A stretch of DNA of 64,000 bases from Mesostigma viride (lineage: Eukaryota; Streptophyta; Mesostigmatophyceae; Mesostigmatales; Mesostigmataceae). Both the position numbers and the translations under genes were made by a program. The stretch lies in the NCBI GenBank assembly GCA_009746045.1, contig RPFO01000154.1:8151693-8215692 (forward strand), in the 5' to 3' direction. Below, piece after piece: positions 1 through 10,494 of the stretch; position 1 is the stretch's first letter; each line of letters starts with the position of its first letter. The notes under the pieces were generated by a model that had not been told where the DNA came from, did not search any database, and was given only the letters and a program-made list of their open reading frames with translations.

Positions 1-516
1 CAGGGCCTCGTGATCTGCCTGACGAGAATCGGTGATCTGCACCAAGACGGCAAGAAACGATAATATCGCATCCGCAGCAAATAGGTGGGCACGCAGCCAT
101 GGTGGTTGTAGGGCGCGCAGCAGCCATATTGCTCGCTCTGTCCCTCCTCTCTCTGCACGCGTAGAGCGGTGTTGTGTGCTCCCAGCCCTGTTTTCTTGTC
201 GTTTTCATGTTTGTGCTGTGAGCGCTGGCTCTGGGTACACCGGCCTCGCTCGTTGGTTCACGCAGGCCATAACCGTACAGGCTGGCTTGCGAGGGACTCC
301 GCGGGAGTGGCTTACGTGCTGGGGCCCGGTACACGGGCGGGTTGTCACGTAGGTTACTCCCTTGTGCTGACAGGTTTTCCTGTCTACGTAATGTCGTTGC
401 GTTCTTAGATTATAGGGCCTGTTGGCAACCCTTGTGAGCAGGTGATGGTCACTCACTAGAGGTACTCAAGGTTCCTTCTTCTCTGCCTATCCCTGCCTGC
501 ATGCAATAGACGTGGC
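1..516 (+). other. Gypsy-A1 leader, no gene seen
   Basis: This stretch precedes ORF0. Short overlapping ORFs exist here but none resembles a known protein. It is presumably the untranslated leader, and possibly the LTR/leader boundary lies just upstream. I see no match to the 3' LTR at 8864-9479, so the 5' LTR must lie before the window. Confidence 0.5.
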
Positions 517-942
517 ATGTCTAATAATAATAATATTAGGCATACTGGGGCACTTAGGGGATGGGACAGTGATGGGTCTAGGCAATTATATTACGCATTG
601 GCACATGATGGGGGCACAGGCAAGGTAGGGATTTTTTATAGCTGGGTAGACTGCAGGAACAACATAGTAGATAGACATAGGGCTATTTTTAAGGGGTTCG
701 GGACAGCATGGGAAGCAGATCTGTTTATCCAGGCACACATGACACGTCCCGTAGGATTACATGTAGAAGCCCCACCGCTAGAGATTAGGCCCAGGGCACG
801 TCCTGCATCTAGGGGGCGTAGGTACGCACATACCAGTGCACTGGCTAGGGTAGAGGACACTACAGCTACGCAGCAGGTTACCGTCACCTTTAACCAGCTG
901 ACGATTAGCACACACGCTAGCCAGCCGCCCAGCACCCAGTGA
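517..942 (+). CDS. ORF0: RNase H1 / caulimovirus P6-type hybrid-binding domain protein
   Basis: A 141-residue ORF upstream of gag. Residues about 24-74 fit the hybrid-binding domain found at the N-terminus of RNase H1 and in caulimovirus protein VI: a YYAL start, then GIFYSW, DCRNNI and an FKGFGT..EADLFI tail. In known proteins this fold grips RNA:DNA hybrids or dsRNA. A GLHV motif follows it and recurs in the Gypsy-B1 ORF0. The last 60 residues are basic and Thr/Gln-rich. The ATG at 517 is the first in frame. Role is inferred: binding the element's RNA:DNA intermediate, or acting in translation as caulimovirus P6 does. Family assignment is by eye. Confidence 0.65.
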   Translation: MSNNNNIRHTGALRGWDSDGSRQLYYALAHDGGTGKVGIFYSWVDCRNNIVDRHRAIFKGFGTAWEADLFIQAHMTRPVGLHVEAPPLEIRPRARPASRGRRYAHTSALARVEDTTATQQVTVTFNQLTISTHASQPPSTQ

Positions 943-1069
943 CGGGGCCATAGTGATTAGAGGGGCTCATCTATAATATTATAGTATTATATATAATAAT
1001 AGACAGTAGATGTTGTCTTGACCTTTGTTTTTTGCTTCCTTCTCTTCTTGTGGTTGTGGTACGGTAACC

Positions 1070-3121
1070 ATGGCGCCTAAAACAAGGGGTAAAGGTAAAC
1101 CTAAAGGGTCAGAGGTTAGGGAGACGGGTATAGATAGTCCGGCCGTACAGGCACATGAGGAGATATCACAGCGGAGCCCAGCCTCCCAGCAGGGCAGCTC
1201 TGCAGGTCACCCAGGTGTGCTGGCTAGTCCCGCCCGTGAGTCGTACAGACCACAGGCCGGAATGTTCATAGATAGCGAGCAGCAGCAGCATATGCAGGGA
1301 GAATTTTTCAGTAGGTCGGAACGGGTGGAGACCGGCCCGAGGCGGGAGTCTCCCAGGTCAGATCCAATGAGTGCATCCATCCCACCGGCACAGCCCCCGC
1401 AGCAATTGCAGCCGCAGCATGAGCAACCGCCACAGTTGCAACCGCCGCCGCGGCCACAGTGGCAACCGCAGCCGAATGGTCAGCTTAGCCAGAACGCGGC
1501 CTTTTACCATGCGCAACGGGCCCAACGATTAGAGCACCCATGGTCAGTAAACGGACGCGGACGCGGTCGCGGTAGCCCATCCCGGCCGGAACCCGCGCGT
1601 CGTGTATCGTTCAGCAGCGAGCCACAATCCATGGGCACCTCACCGTGGTCGACGGAAGAGGGGGAGGTCGAACTTCCCCCCCGCTACGATGAGGATGCCG
1701 AGGAGCGCCCTGAGACGCGCCTGGGTCAGTCCTTCCCAGCGACGGGCCCCGCGCGTCCTAGCATGGCGCATGGCCCCAACCTGAATCTGAGCCGGTTAGA
1801 CCTCAACGATCCCGGTTACGAACACCCGACATCCGTTTGGTTGCGGCGAGGCGCTGAGACCTCGCGCAGCCAGCCGCGGGCTGCTGGGCCCCCATCGCTG
1901 CCGGCGTCCTTTAACCGTCCGCCCTTTTGCGCTAAAGGAGGCCCGCGGGCGGCCACGGTCAAGGCTCCGCCCATGCCCGATTTCAAAACCGTGCCCAAGT
2001 TGCGCGCGGACATGACCCCGCGCGAGATCGATGAGTGGGAACGCATGGTGTTGGCGGTCTATTGGGCATGGTGCGAGCATCACGATTGGGAGTTGGCCAC
2101 TGATGTGCTAATTCCCTATCTAGTAGCGATGTGCATGGATCCGTCCGTTGTCGGCATCCTCCACTGTGAGAGCGTCGCGTCACGCACCTACCCGCGCACG
2201 GTCGAGGAGCTGATGGCCCGCATCCGGCGCAAGTTGGTGCCACCGGACTACAAGCTCCATGAGCGCCTGGCCTTTGGCAAGTTCCGTCAGGGCAGCACGC
2301 CGTTTCGCGAATTCCTCACCGAGTTTGAGGCGTACACTGCCCGGCTTGACGACATGACCTGGACCGAGTACAAGGCACGGTTCATCGAGGCGCTGCACCC
2401 GGACCTCTTGGATGAGGTGCTCAAGCACTATGCCGAGGTCCCATGGGAGGAGTGGGATGTGATAAAAATTCAGCAGTACCTGCTACAAGTCTCGGATGTG
2501 ATCGCCCGCCGCCGTGCAGCATCTACACGGCGCTTCCCGCTCGCGGCACCCCGGCGCGTCCACTTCACCACCGCGGACCCTGAGGTCGCACAGGAGGACG
2601 CGTATGACTACGAGCTGCCAGCGGAGAGCGATTATGACCCTGATTTCCAGGTCAATGCGATCGATCCGGCCACTTCCCGCTGCTTTGCGTGCGGCGAGGT
2701 TGGCCACCTCAAGCGCGAGTGCCCTCGCCTGCGCGCCCGCAAGGATGAGGAGACGCATGTACCCCAGTTCTCTGGCCCCGCCTTCGGCAAACGTCCGGAC
2801 CCTGCGCAGCGAGGCGATCGGCCCCGTAATGCGGGAGCACGTGCAGCCAAGCTGCAGGATGCCCGCCGCCAGCCCGCGCAGTATCAAACGCCTCGGGCCT
2901 CAGGTCCATCCTTCCAACGGGTGACCCGCGAGGTGAACAAGGTGCTAGCGCAGCAACGAGGCGCGGCCGATCACGACTCGGACAGTGGGCGGCTGGATGC
3001 CCAGGCCATCGCAGGCTATGCGTATGGCGACGACGATGAGGAGGAACCGGTGGAGGAGGGGGAAGAGCGGACCGGGCGGTCGAACGAGGCGGCCTCCCGG
3101 CCATCCGTTCCTCGCGCGTAG
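1070..3121 (+). CDS. gag: Gag polyprotein of Gypsy-A1
   Basis: Structural protein of the virus-like particle, 683 residues. I chose the ATG at 1070 over an in-frame ATG at 1025 because it sits in a strong context (aaccATGg) and starts a basic MAPKTRGKGKPKG segment. Residues 1-300 are low complexity, rich in Pro, Gln and Arg, with a GRGRGRG patch. A retrotransposon Gag helical domain starts near residue 315 (MTPREIDEWERM) and runs to about 480. A single CCHC knuckle (CFACGEVGHLKREC, C-x2-C-x4-H-x4-C) is at 2681-2722. The TAG at 3119-3121 abuts pol, which is open in the -1 frame. The reading frame is intact. Confidence 0.9.
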   Translation: MAPKTRGKGKPKGSEVRETGIDSPAVQAHEEISQRSPASQQGSSAGHPGVLASPARESYRPQAGMFIDSEQQQHMQGEFFSRSERVETGPRRESPRSDPMSASIPPAQPPQQLQPQHEQPPQLQPPPRPQWQPQPNGQLSQNAAFYHAQRAQRLEHPWSVNGRGRGRGSPSRPEPARRVSFSSEPQSMGTSPWSTEEGEVELPPRYDEDAEERPETRLGQSFPATGPARPSMAHGPNLNLSRLDLNDPGYEHPTSVWLRRGAETSRSQPRAAGPPSLPASFNRPPFCAKGGPRAATVKAPPMPDFKTVPKLRADMTPREIDEWERMVLAVYWAWCEHHDWELATDVLIPYLVAMCMDPSVVGILHCESVASRTYPRTVEELMARIRRKLVPPDYKLHERLAFGKFRQGSTPFREFLTEFEAYTARLDDMTWTEYKARFIEALHPDLLDEVLKHYAEVPWEEWDVIKIQQYLLQVSDVIARRRAASTRRFPLAAPRRVHFTTADPEVAQEDAYDYELPAESDYDPDFQVNAIDPATSRCFACGEVGHLKRECPRLRARKDEETHVPQFSGPAFGKRPDPAQRGDRPRNAGARAAKLQDARRQPAQYQTPRASGPSFQRVTREVNKVLAQQRGAADHDSDSGRLDAQAIAGYAYGDDDEEEPVEEGEERTGRSNEAASRPSVPRA

Positions 3122-6100
3122 TGTCCCTCCCCTTGGGGGTAGAAGTAGCGGTAGCTCAGGTAGATAGGGTAGATAGCGTAGTAGGAGTAAATAGTGTAGA
3201 TAGCAGTAGCTCCGCCGTACAGGCACCGTTAGTTGCGGATACCGGCGCGAGTATGGAGCCAGTTGGTGAGGCTCCAGCCACGGCTACAATTCCGGCTTCG
3301 GGCAGCAACGCGGACGCCCCGCCGACGCATGCAGCCCCGAGGAGTGCGGCCCGCAGCTTGCTCCTCTTTCGAGGGGGTCTGGCAGTGCCATCAACAGCAC
3401 TGGACCCCTTCCTCAAGGGCAAGACTGTCATGGACGTGCAGTTCATGGTCGACACGGGCGCTTCCACATCATTCATCAATGAGGCACTGGCGCGTCGCGC
3501 TGGCTACACTATACGGCCACACGCGACAGTGGTAAATGTGACTTACTCAGATGGTCGCAAGAACCCCTCGCCAGGTCTAGTCGACATCAAGGCGGTGATT
3601 CAGGGCATCCCTGTGGAGCTTACCGCCACTGTCGCGCCGCTGGGCGCAGCCGATATCATTATTGGCATTGACTGGATGGACGCTCAGGATGTTGACATCA
3701 GCATTAAGCGTCGCGTGGTGTGGTTCCCCGACGGCTCCTTTTGGAGTCCGGTTGGCGAATATCAGGCGCAGGGTCCCACTGTGCACAACGTCACGCACGA
3801 GCGGGAATTTACCCAACCCCGCCAAGCCTCACAGATCCTCATGAGCATCAAGTCGTTGGAGGGCAAGTTGCGTCAGGGCAAGGAATACTACATGTATCGC
3901 CTCGACCTCGCTGCCGTGGAGCTCATGCTCAATGAGATCGGTGTGGGCTTCACCCCCGAGGAGACTGAGCGCTACAATGCGGTGTTGGCAGCACGCGCGA
4001 AGCTCTTTGATGAGAGTAAGCAAGAGTTTCCCCCGCCGCGCTCGGTGCTCCACCGCATCCAATTGCAGGAGGGCTATGGCCCTACGACGTCCCCTATGTA
4101 CCGCATGGGTCCGGTGGAGCTGGTGGAGCTCAAGAAGATCTTGATGGCGCTTCTGGAGCGGGGTCTCATCGAGCCCAGCAACAGCCCCTTCTCAGCAGGC
4201 GTGCTGTTGGTCCCCAAGCCTGGGGGCAAGTGGCGGCTCGTCACGGACTATCGTAAGCTGAACGCTATTACGGTAAAGTCCAAGTACCCTCTCCCCCGCA
4301 TCGACGATATCTTCAACCGCGTGCAGGGCGCCACATGTTTCACCGTCCTTGATTGCGCAGACGGGTTCTGGCAGTTAAGGATTGCGCCGGAGGACTGTCA
4401 TAAAACGGCGTTCAACACGCCGTTCGGCCACTATCAGTTCCGTGTGGCCGCCATGGGGTTGTGCAATTCCCCTGCGAGCTTTCAGATGCTCATGAATGAC
4501 ATCCTCCGCCCAGTCATGGGAACCGCGCATCTCCCGCAGGTTTCCCGTGACCTCGAGGACCCCAACCGGGGCGCGAAGCCCCCGTGGTCCTACAAGCGCA
4601 CTTGTGCGCTCGCATACCTGGATGACATCTTGGTGTACTCCAAGACCTTTGAGGATCACCTCGAGGACGTCGCCACGGTATTGCGCATCATGGAGGAGGA
4701 GAATCTTTCGGTCCGCAAGGCCAAGGTCCGCGCTGGTCGCAGCGTACCGTTCCTCGGTCATACCCTGTCCGCTGCCGGCGTCGCGACGGACCCCTCCAAG
4801 ATCGCCTCCATCCAGCAGTGGCCGACCCCGACCAACGTCAAGGGCGTGCGCAGCTTTTTGGGTGTCGCGTCGTATTACCGACGTTTCATCCCCCGTTTCG
4901 CGACGATCGCTGCCCCCATTAACGCCCTCCTCAAGAAGGGTGTTCCTTTCGTTTGGTCGGAACCGTGCCAACAGGCCTTTGAGGCCCTCAAGCGCAGCCT
5001 GACCACGGCCCCCGTGCTCGTTATCTCGGACCCGTCCAAGCCCTTTGTGGTCGCAACGGACGCGAGCAAGGTTGCAATCGGCGGTGTCCTATTGCAGGAC
5101 CAGGGTCAGGGGTTGCAGCCGGTCGAGTACATCTCCCGGACTATGATCCCTGCCGAGCGCAACTATCCGGTACACCAGCAGGAGCTTCTTGCCGTGGTCT
5201 ACTGCTGCCATACCTGGCGCCATCATCTTCTCGGGGCCCAGTTTGACGTTGCCATCAGCGAGCAGGGGGATCTTGATCCCCACCGGCTGATCATCCACAC
5301 GGATCATCGGCCCCTCACGCATCTGCTCGCCCAACCCAACCTGGTGCCCCGTCAAGCACGCTGGCTGGAGTACTTGTCCCAGTTCGCCCCCTTTAAGATT
5401 CAGTACGTCAAGGGTGCAGAGAACGTGGTCCCAGACGCCCTTTCCCGGCGGGAGGACTACTGGTTCTATGAAGATCTGGGAGTACTACATACCACTTGCG
5501 TCCCAGCTCAGGCGCCCGGCACGTCGTCCTATGGTGACCTTCCGCGGTCGCCGCAGGCTCGTTATTTGTTTCACACGGGTCGTACCACCATGGACGACCT
5601 ATCCCCCGACTGGGGTTCGCACGAGGACGTGCGCGCCCCCGGGGAAGGGGAGGGGTCCCATTCGCGCTTGCCACTCAGCCACGTGGTCCCGGCTCAGGGA
5701 ATTTTTCACTTGCAGCCCATTGGGTCCCCCACCATTTTCTCGGAGTACGTATACCAAACCCTCGAGACTGAAGAGGAGGCGGATGCGTACACCGTCACCT
5801 CCGTTCTGGAGACGCTGATCAGCCGATTCACCGTCACGGAAGCAGCAGCCCTGGAGGCGATCAGGTCGCACCCTCAGCAGATGGGCAAGCTCCCGTGCAA
5901 GTTCCAGGACGGACGACTCTATGTCATGGTGAGACCTGACTGCTGGCGCCTGTACGTCCCGGAGATATGTAGAGCGGCTCTGCTCCATGAGCTCCACGAC
6001 TCCCTCACCGGTGGCCACCAAGGAATCCATCGCCTGCTGCCGCGGGCCAGAAAGAACTTCTACTGGCCAGGTATGCGGGATTACATCGAGACGTACGTGC

Positions 6101-7346
6101 GCGAGTGTCCATCATGCCAGATCATGAAGTCCCGCAACACGGGGTCACAAGCGATCCCCAAGACGCTGCCTGACCCCATGGCGCCTTGGGACTCATTGAT
6201 GATGGATTTTATTGGCCCCTTCCGGAAGACCAAGCACGGCAACAACATGATCTTGGTTTTCTTGGACCGCCTGACGCGCATGTGTCACTTGGCCCCATGC
6301 CCGGCCGAGCTCACGGCTGAGGCTTGCGCAAAGTTGTATCTCCACCACGTGTTTCGGTACCACGGACTCAGCCGGCAATTCATATCGGACCGTGACAAGT
6401 TGTTCACGGCTCGCTTCTGGCAGGATTTCTTTGAACGACTGGGCACCAAGGCCGGTGTCATTGGGGACAGCGTACCACAGCTCGTCCTCTCACCTGGTGG
6501 AGCGACTGTGCTGCTGGATCGAGCGACTGAACCGCACAGTGCAAGAGACCATGCGGCACTACACTGACGCGGTGGGAGACAATTGGGAGGAGTTTCTGGG
6601 CTTGGTGGAATTCTCCTTGAACAACGCCCCCCAGGCGGCCCATGGCTTCACGCCGTTCTTCCTCAACACTGGCAGGCACCCGCTTACGCCGACCGACCTT
6701 CTCACAAGCCCCGCTTTGGCAGAGAAAACGGTCCGGCGGGACACCCTGGAAGGGGTGGAGAAGCTGTTGGTTCAGATGCGTCAGGCCCATGACAGCGCGG
6801 TCAGGGCCGGGCTACCGAGCCGCAGCCGAGCGCTATATGGCGAGGACCGCTAGTCGCCTGGACGCGCGCACCCCGTCGATTGAGGCAGGCGACTGGGTTC
6901 TGGTGGAAGGCCCCCGACTAGGACGTTTCTCCGAGAAGGTAGGAGGTGAGCTCAAGACCAAGCTCCGTCCTATGTTCCTGGGGCCTCACAAGGTCTTGGA
7001 GAAGCTGGGCGATGTGATGTTCAAGGTCGACATCCCAAGCTCCTGGAACACTTCCCCCAACTTCCACCGCGATCAACTCAAGTTGTATCACCAGAACCCC
7101 ATCCAAGGTCGCCTCAATCCGCCGGCCCCCGTCGAATACAACCCCGAGACCGGCGAACAGGAAGACGAGGTGGCCGAGATTGTGGACCACCGGGACATCC
7201 AGCGCGGGAGAGGCAGACAGCGACAGTACCGAGTACGATGGCGTTTTACCCAGCACGACTATGAGGACTCATGGCGTACGGAGAACGAGCTAGGCGGATG
7301 TGAGCGCCTGCTACGGGAATACAAGAAGAGGTGTGCCCTACACTAG
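3121..7346 (+). pseudogene. pol: Pol polyprotein of Gypsy-A1, two frameshifts in integrase
   Basis: The frame is open upstream of 3121 with no ATG, so expression by -1 frameshift from gag is likely. Domains in order: aspartic protease (DTGA at 3451-3462, later IIIGIDW), RT (YLDD at 4615-4626), RNase H (TDAS near 5053, TDHRPLTHLL), integrase zinc finger (H/H then CPSC near 6106), integrase core (MMDFIGP) and a C-terminal chromodomain (about 7168-7320, VDHRDIQRGRGRQRQYRVRW). Against Gypsy-B, the frame moves by +1 near 6450 and again near 6800. A short in-frame insertion repeating GAGCGACTG sits near 6510. The product is truncated in the integrase core, so this copy should be inactive. Confidence 0.85.
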
Positions 7347-7469
7347 GGCGGTAGATAGTAAGAAAGGTGTTCATCATGCAGGGCCGTACAGGTCCAGGTA
7401 AGGTACGTAGGCAGCCGCCACGGGCTGCAGGATACGTATGTAGGGGACCAGCTGGGTCCTGCACGAGGT

Positions 7470-8550
7470 ATGTACAGGTATGTCCATATTGACAGGGTAG
7501 GTGGGTACGTAGATTGCCGTACAGGCTTTCTTACAAGACGCTATGGTCCCGATACTGTTCCCGACTGGGTGCCCCTCACCTGGCGAGCTCGGGAACGCGA
7601 ACGGTCACCCGTTCGAGGTGCCAACGACCGACCGCTGCGTCAGCAGGGCGCGGCCCTTATCCCCGCGCCCGCACCAGAGCAGCCTTTACCGGCCCTTGCT
7701 CCCCAGCCTGCACCAGCGCAGCCTCAACCTGTCCTGGCCCGCTCCGCAGAGACGCCGGTACAGGAGATCGCTCCGCGTCGGGACGTGATACCGGCCCAGG
7801 AATGGGTACGGGGCACGTACGTATGCCCGTAATCGGGTCATTGTCCCCTTGCATCCGGTGGCTGGCTTCGTGGTCGACATTGACGTGGGATACCCACGCC
7901 CGAGCCTTCCCCCGCCATCTGGGTTTTACTACCCCGCGAGCCTGCGCTTCCGTGGGGGCTCCAGCGTGCTTATTCAGCGAGAAGGCACCTTCGACTCGGT
8001 CAGCTTTCTCCTGCACGCACATGTGCCGGCGCCGGTGCCATCTGAGTCCCGCTACGAGCCGGTGATAGTAGGGACTACCGCCACGTACGATCTGCACCCG
8101 CCGCCTCTGCCGCAATACCGCGCTGAGCACCACTTGCGACGGATTGCGTATCCCAAGCTCATGCCTATCCCGGGAGCTATCTACATGCGGAAGCAGCTCC
8201 CTGAGATTGCGGCAGCTCCGGGGTTCTACTGCGAGAGCGAGAAGGCCCAGAAGCTAGAGCTGTTGCTCATGGCTGCCGGGTACTTCGCGGAAACTGGGTG
8301 CGGGGAGGTCGATGTGGAGCAGGGGTTCATCAGGTTCACCCGGCTCCCCTACATGGCGGCCTTCCTGTCGTACTGGCCGCCGGATGTGTGGATTGAGAAG
8401 TCCACGCTGCGTCAGCAGACGCGCAATGACTACCAGGTGGCGTTCAATGCCGACGTGGTCGCGGCTCCCCTTGGCAAGATCCCGGAGATCATGACTGAGC
8501 ACGGCTACAACGCGTTGCGGCGGCATCGCGCGCAGCAGGGATTCCAGTAA
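7470..8550 (+). pseudogene. ORF3 after pol, Gypsy-A1 (frameshifted)
   Basis: Two consecutive frames, 7470-7832 and about 7810-8550, look like one gene broken near 7815-7850. The first part is rich in Pro, Ala and Gln. The second, about 230 residues, is a folded-looking domain ending QQGFQ. A motif with YMAAFLSYWPPDVW then an NDYQVAFNADVV segment resembles the YYWAFLGLFPDGVW...YLDVLLA end of Gypsy-B ORF3; this is weak similarity by eye. It sits in the position of env in retroviruses, but I see no signal peptide, transmembrane segment or fusion peptide, so I do not call it env. Function unknown. Confidence 0.55.
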
Positions 8551-8848
8551 TTTTCCGGGAGATTGGCCGGAGAGTGCTGGGACGAAGGAGTATTTGACAA
8601 CTATCAAGGTGTTGTCCCTGCGAGGCAACACCGAGAAGAACTGGCTACTGCTCCGCTGGCGAACAGGGATCGGGACATAGTATTCTCATAGTTGGTGTAT
8701 TATATATGCATGTATGACGATGGGTTCTCGCTGGTACACAGCACCCCGTTGTTATGATTGTGTTTTGGTTTTCTTTTGGATTTTCCATGTTTGTGTGTCG
8801 TTGTTTGAGGTGCGCCCCCGGGCGATTGGACGATAGCCATCGTCCCCC

Positions 8849-8863
8849 GGGGAAGGGGAGGAG
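8849..8863 (+). promoter_or_regulatory. Polypurine tract of Gypsy-A1
   Basis: A 15-base all-purine run lies directly before TGTTTCGG at 8864. This is the expected plus-strand primer site next to a 3' LTR, and it defines the LTR start. Confidence 0.75.
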
Positions 8864-9479
8864 TGTTTCGGCCCTAACCCATGTTTGGGCGTAACAATTC
8901 CTAAAATAAATTAGTTTGGTCAGTCGAAAGTCATTTTGATATTGTTTGAGACTTTCGATAGTTATTATGTTAGATTCGGGGACTTGGCCGAGTTATTCCA
9001 TCACCCGGCCCAGGTACCCGTGGCTTTGCTTTCGGTTTGGTGTGTTACTGGTCTATACCCGGGACTGCCAGGTACCGGGTGCCAGACTGGCGGATACTAT
9101 GTACATCTACGGCTGATATTAATTGCAGGCTGCGCTAGAGGTTCGGCCCCCAGCCGACCCGCTGGCATGCACGCCGTCTTGGACAAATGTCGTAGGTGAC
9201 AATGGCTTCCCATCTTTGGTTTGGAATGAAATCGACTTGAGTAAAACTCGTCTGCCGAACCAGGGGTCAAATCTGGGCTGCACTAACGCCCTTCGTGCAG
9301 TCCATGTACATGCATAATTTATCTAGTTGTGCATTTAGGGCCTAGCTAGTAATTCCGCGTACTAGCTAGAATTCAGGGCTACATTCACGTAGTCCGGGCG
9401 GACAGCAGATTCCGAGTTTATTCAGGTGTAACCCACGCTAGACTAGGGTCTTTCAGAGCCGCTGGTGCGGCTCGTAACA
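8864..9479 (+). repeat. 3' LTR of Gypsy-A1
   Basis: It starts TGTTTCGG after the polypurine tract and ends CGTAACA at 9479, giving short imperfect inverted ends (TGTT/AACA). No partner LTR is in the window, so the right end is inferred from the terminal motif only. TGGTGGCAGCC at 9482 resembles a primer binding site two bases past an LTR end. Confidence 0.55.
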
Positions 9480-9991
9480 CGTGGTGGCAGCCAAGCCTCT
9501 ACTAACGATCATGGATCTAACCTTGGCAAGTATTTGCTTCATATTTCACTCTTTGGACTGAGCTAGCTTTACACCTGCTGTTTGGCCTGCACCATGGTCC
9601 CTGGCTGCCAGTTACATTTTGTGCCCCCCCCCTGGCAGGCTGCAGGGTCTAGGACTGCGAGGGTGTAACATAGACATGTTGTGGGCACCCTGGGTGCATT
9701 TTCAGGACCAGCCATGACCTAGCCATGCCTTCTTTCTTGGCATATTGTTGACTTGAGCGCTATTTGGTCACTCGCGTAGTGACCCCCCTGCATTCATAAA
9801 TCGTAAGTAAACAATTATACAGTGAGCATATTTCATGGATGTTAAGCATTGCAACTCTTGAACATATCATAAATGAACATGGTTCCATACCGTACCCATG
9901 GATGTGTTGACATGTGTAGTTATTACAAATGGTATCCATGCTTAAAAATTTTCTCATTTGAGGACATTTTCTTGGTGATTAGACAATGTAC
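9480..9991. other. Unassigned interval
   Basis: No gene or element boundary is recognised in these 512 bases. It contains a C8 run near 9625 and ordinary mixed-composition sequence. It is probably flanking DNA or an old element remnant. Confidence 0.4.
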
Positions 9992-10155
9992 TAAAAATAT
10001 AATTACTTACAGCAGAGTGAAATCACTCAAACCAAAGCAAACGCCCAGCTATAAACCTATGTACAGAGCCATGTCAAAGCTCTATACTACGATAAGACCA
10101 ATGGAAACTCCTAACGGGAGGAACCTAATAGCCCTGCTGCATCGCAAAATCAGCC
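9992..10155 (-). mobile_element. LINE-X copy e, 3' fragment
   Basis: The reverse complement of the 3' end shared by LINE-X copies a-d: the last coding codons (ADFAVQQGY then stop), the conserved 3' UTR and the short A/T-rich tail (TTTTTAGTA-like here). It is 5'-truncated to 164 bp and is the only minus-strand copy. A target duplication is not clear. Confidence 0.75.
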
Positions 10156-10494
10156 CCATTCTATATGTAGTATGGTGCTCGCGACCCTAGCTAGGGGTCT
10201 TGGCTAGCATGCCTCCCCCGTTTGCGTACACGCTCCTTTCCCACTTCAGGGGGTTTGCATTGTCCTCTATGACCTGGGCCCACTTAATGGCCTCGTCCAT
10301 CATCTAGTTTCCAAATCACGTAGAGGCCTAGGCCCCATGTCCTCTATAAGCTGTTCTTTGAAGGTGCCCTAGCTTGTATCCATTGGTAGTCACTGCCGCC
10401 ATGGCAGCCATGCTCAATGTTTGCCACGCTGGGCCACCCTACCTAGCTAGTCTGACGTGCACCGCTATAGCACACGGTACACAACCAGCCCTAA

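Larger units (their letters stand above)
1..9479 (+). mobile_element. Gypsy-A1: Ty3/gypsy LTR retrotransposon with chromodomain (5' end outside window)
   Basis: The internal region and 3' LTR of a Ty3/gypsy element are present. Order seen: leader, ORF0 (517-942), gag (1070-3121), pol (3121-7346, frameshifted), ORF3 (7470-8550, frameshifted), polypurine tract (8849-8863), 3' LTR (8864-9479). The PR-RT-RNase H-IN order and a C-terminal chromodomain place it with chromoviruses. The 5' LTR and primer binding site lie before base 1. Pol frameshifts make this copy non-autonomous. It is GC-rich throughout, unlike the Gypsy-B gag and pol. Confidence 0.85.

Noticed and set aside
1-516. Short ORFs at 32-352, 169-408 and 205-456
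   Set aside because: Overlapping frames on both strands without protein-like features; leader DNA.
7849-8550. Gypsy-A1 ORF3 as an envelope gene
   Set aside because: No signal peptide, transmembrane segment, Cys pattern or fusion peptide; position alone is not enough.
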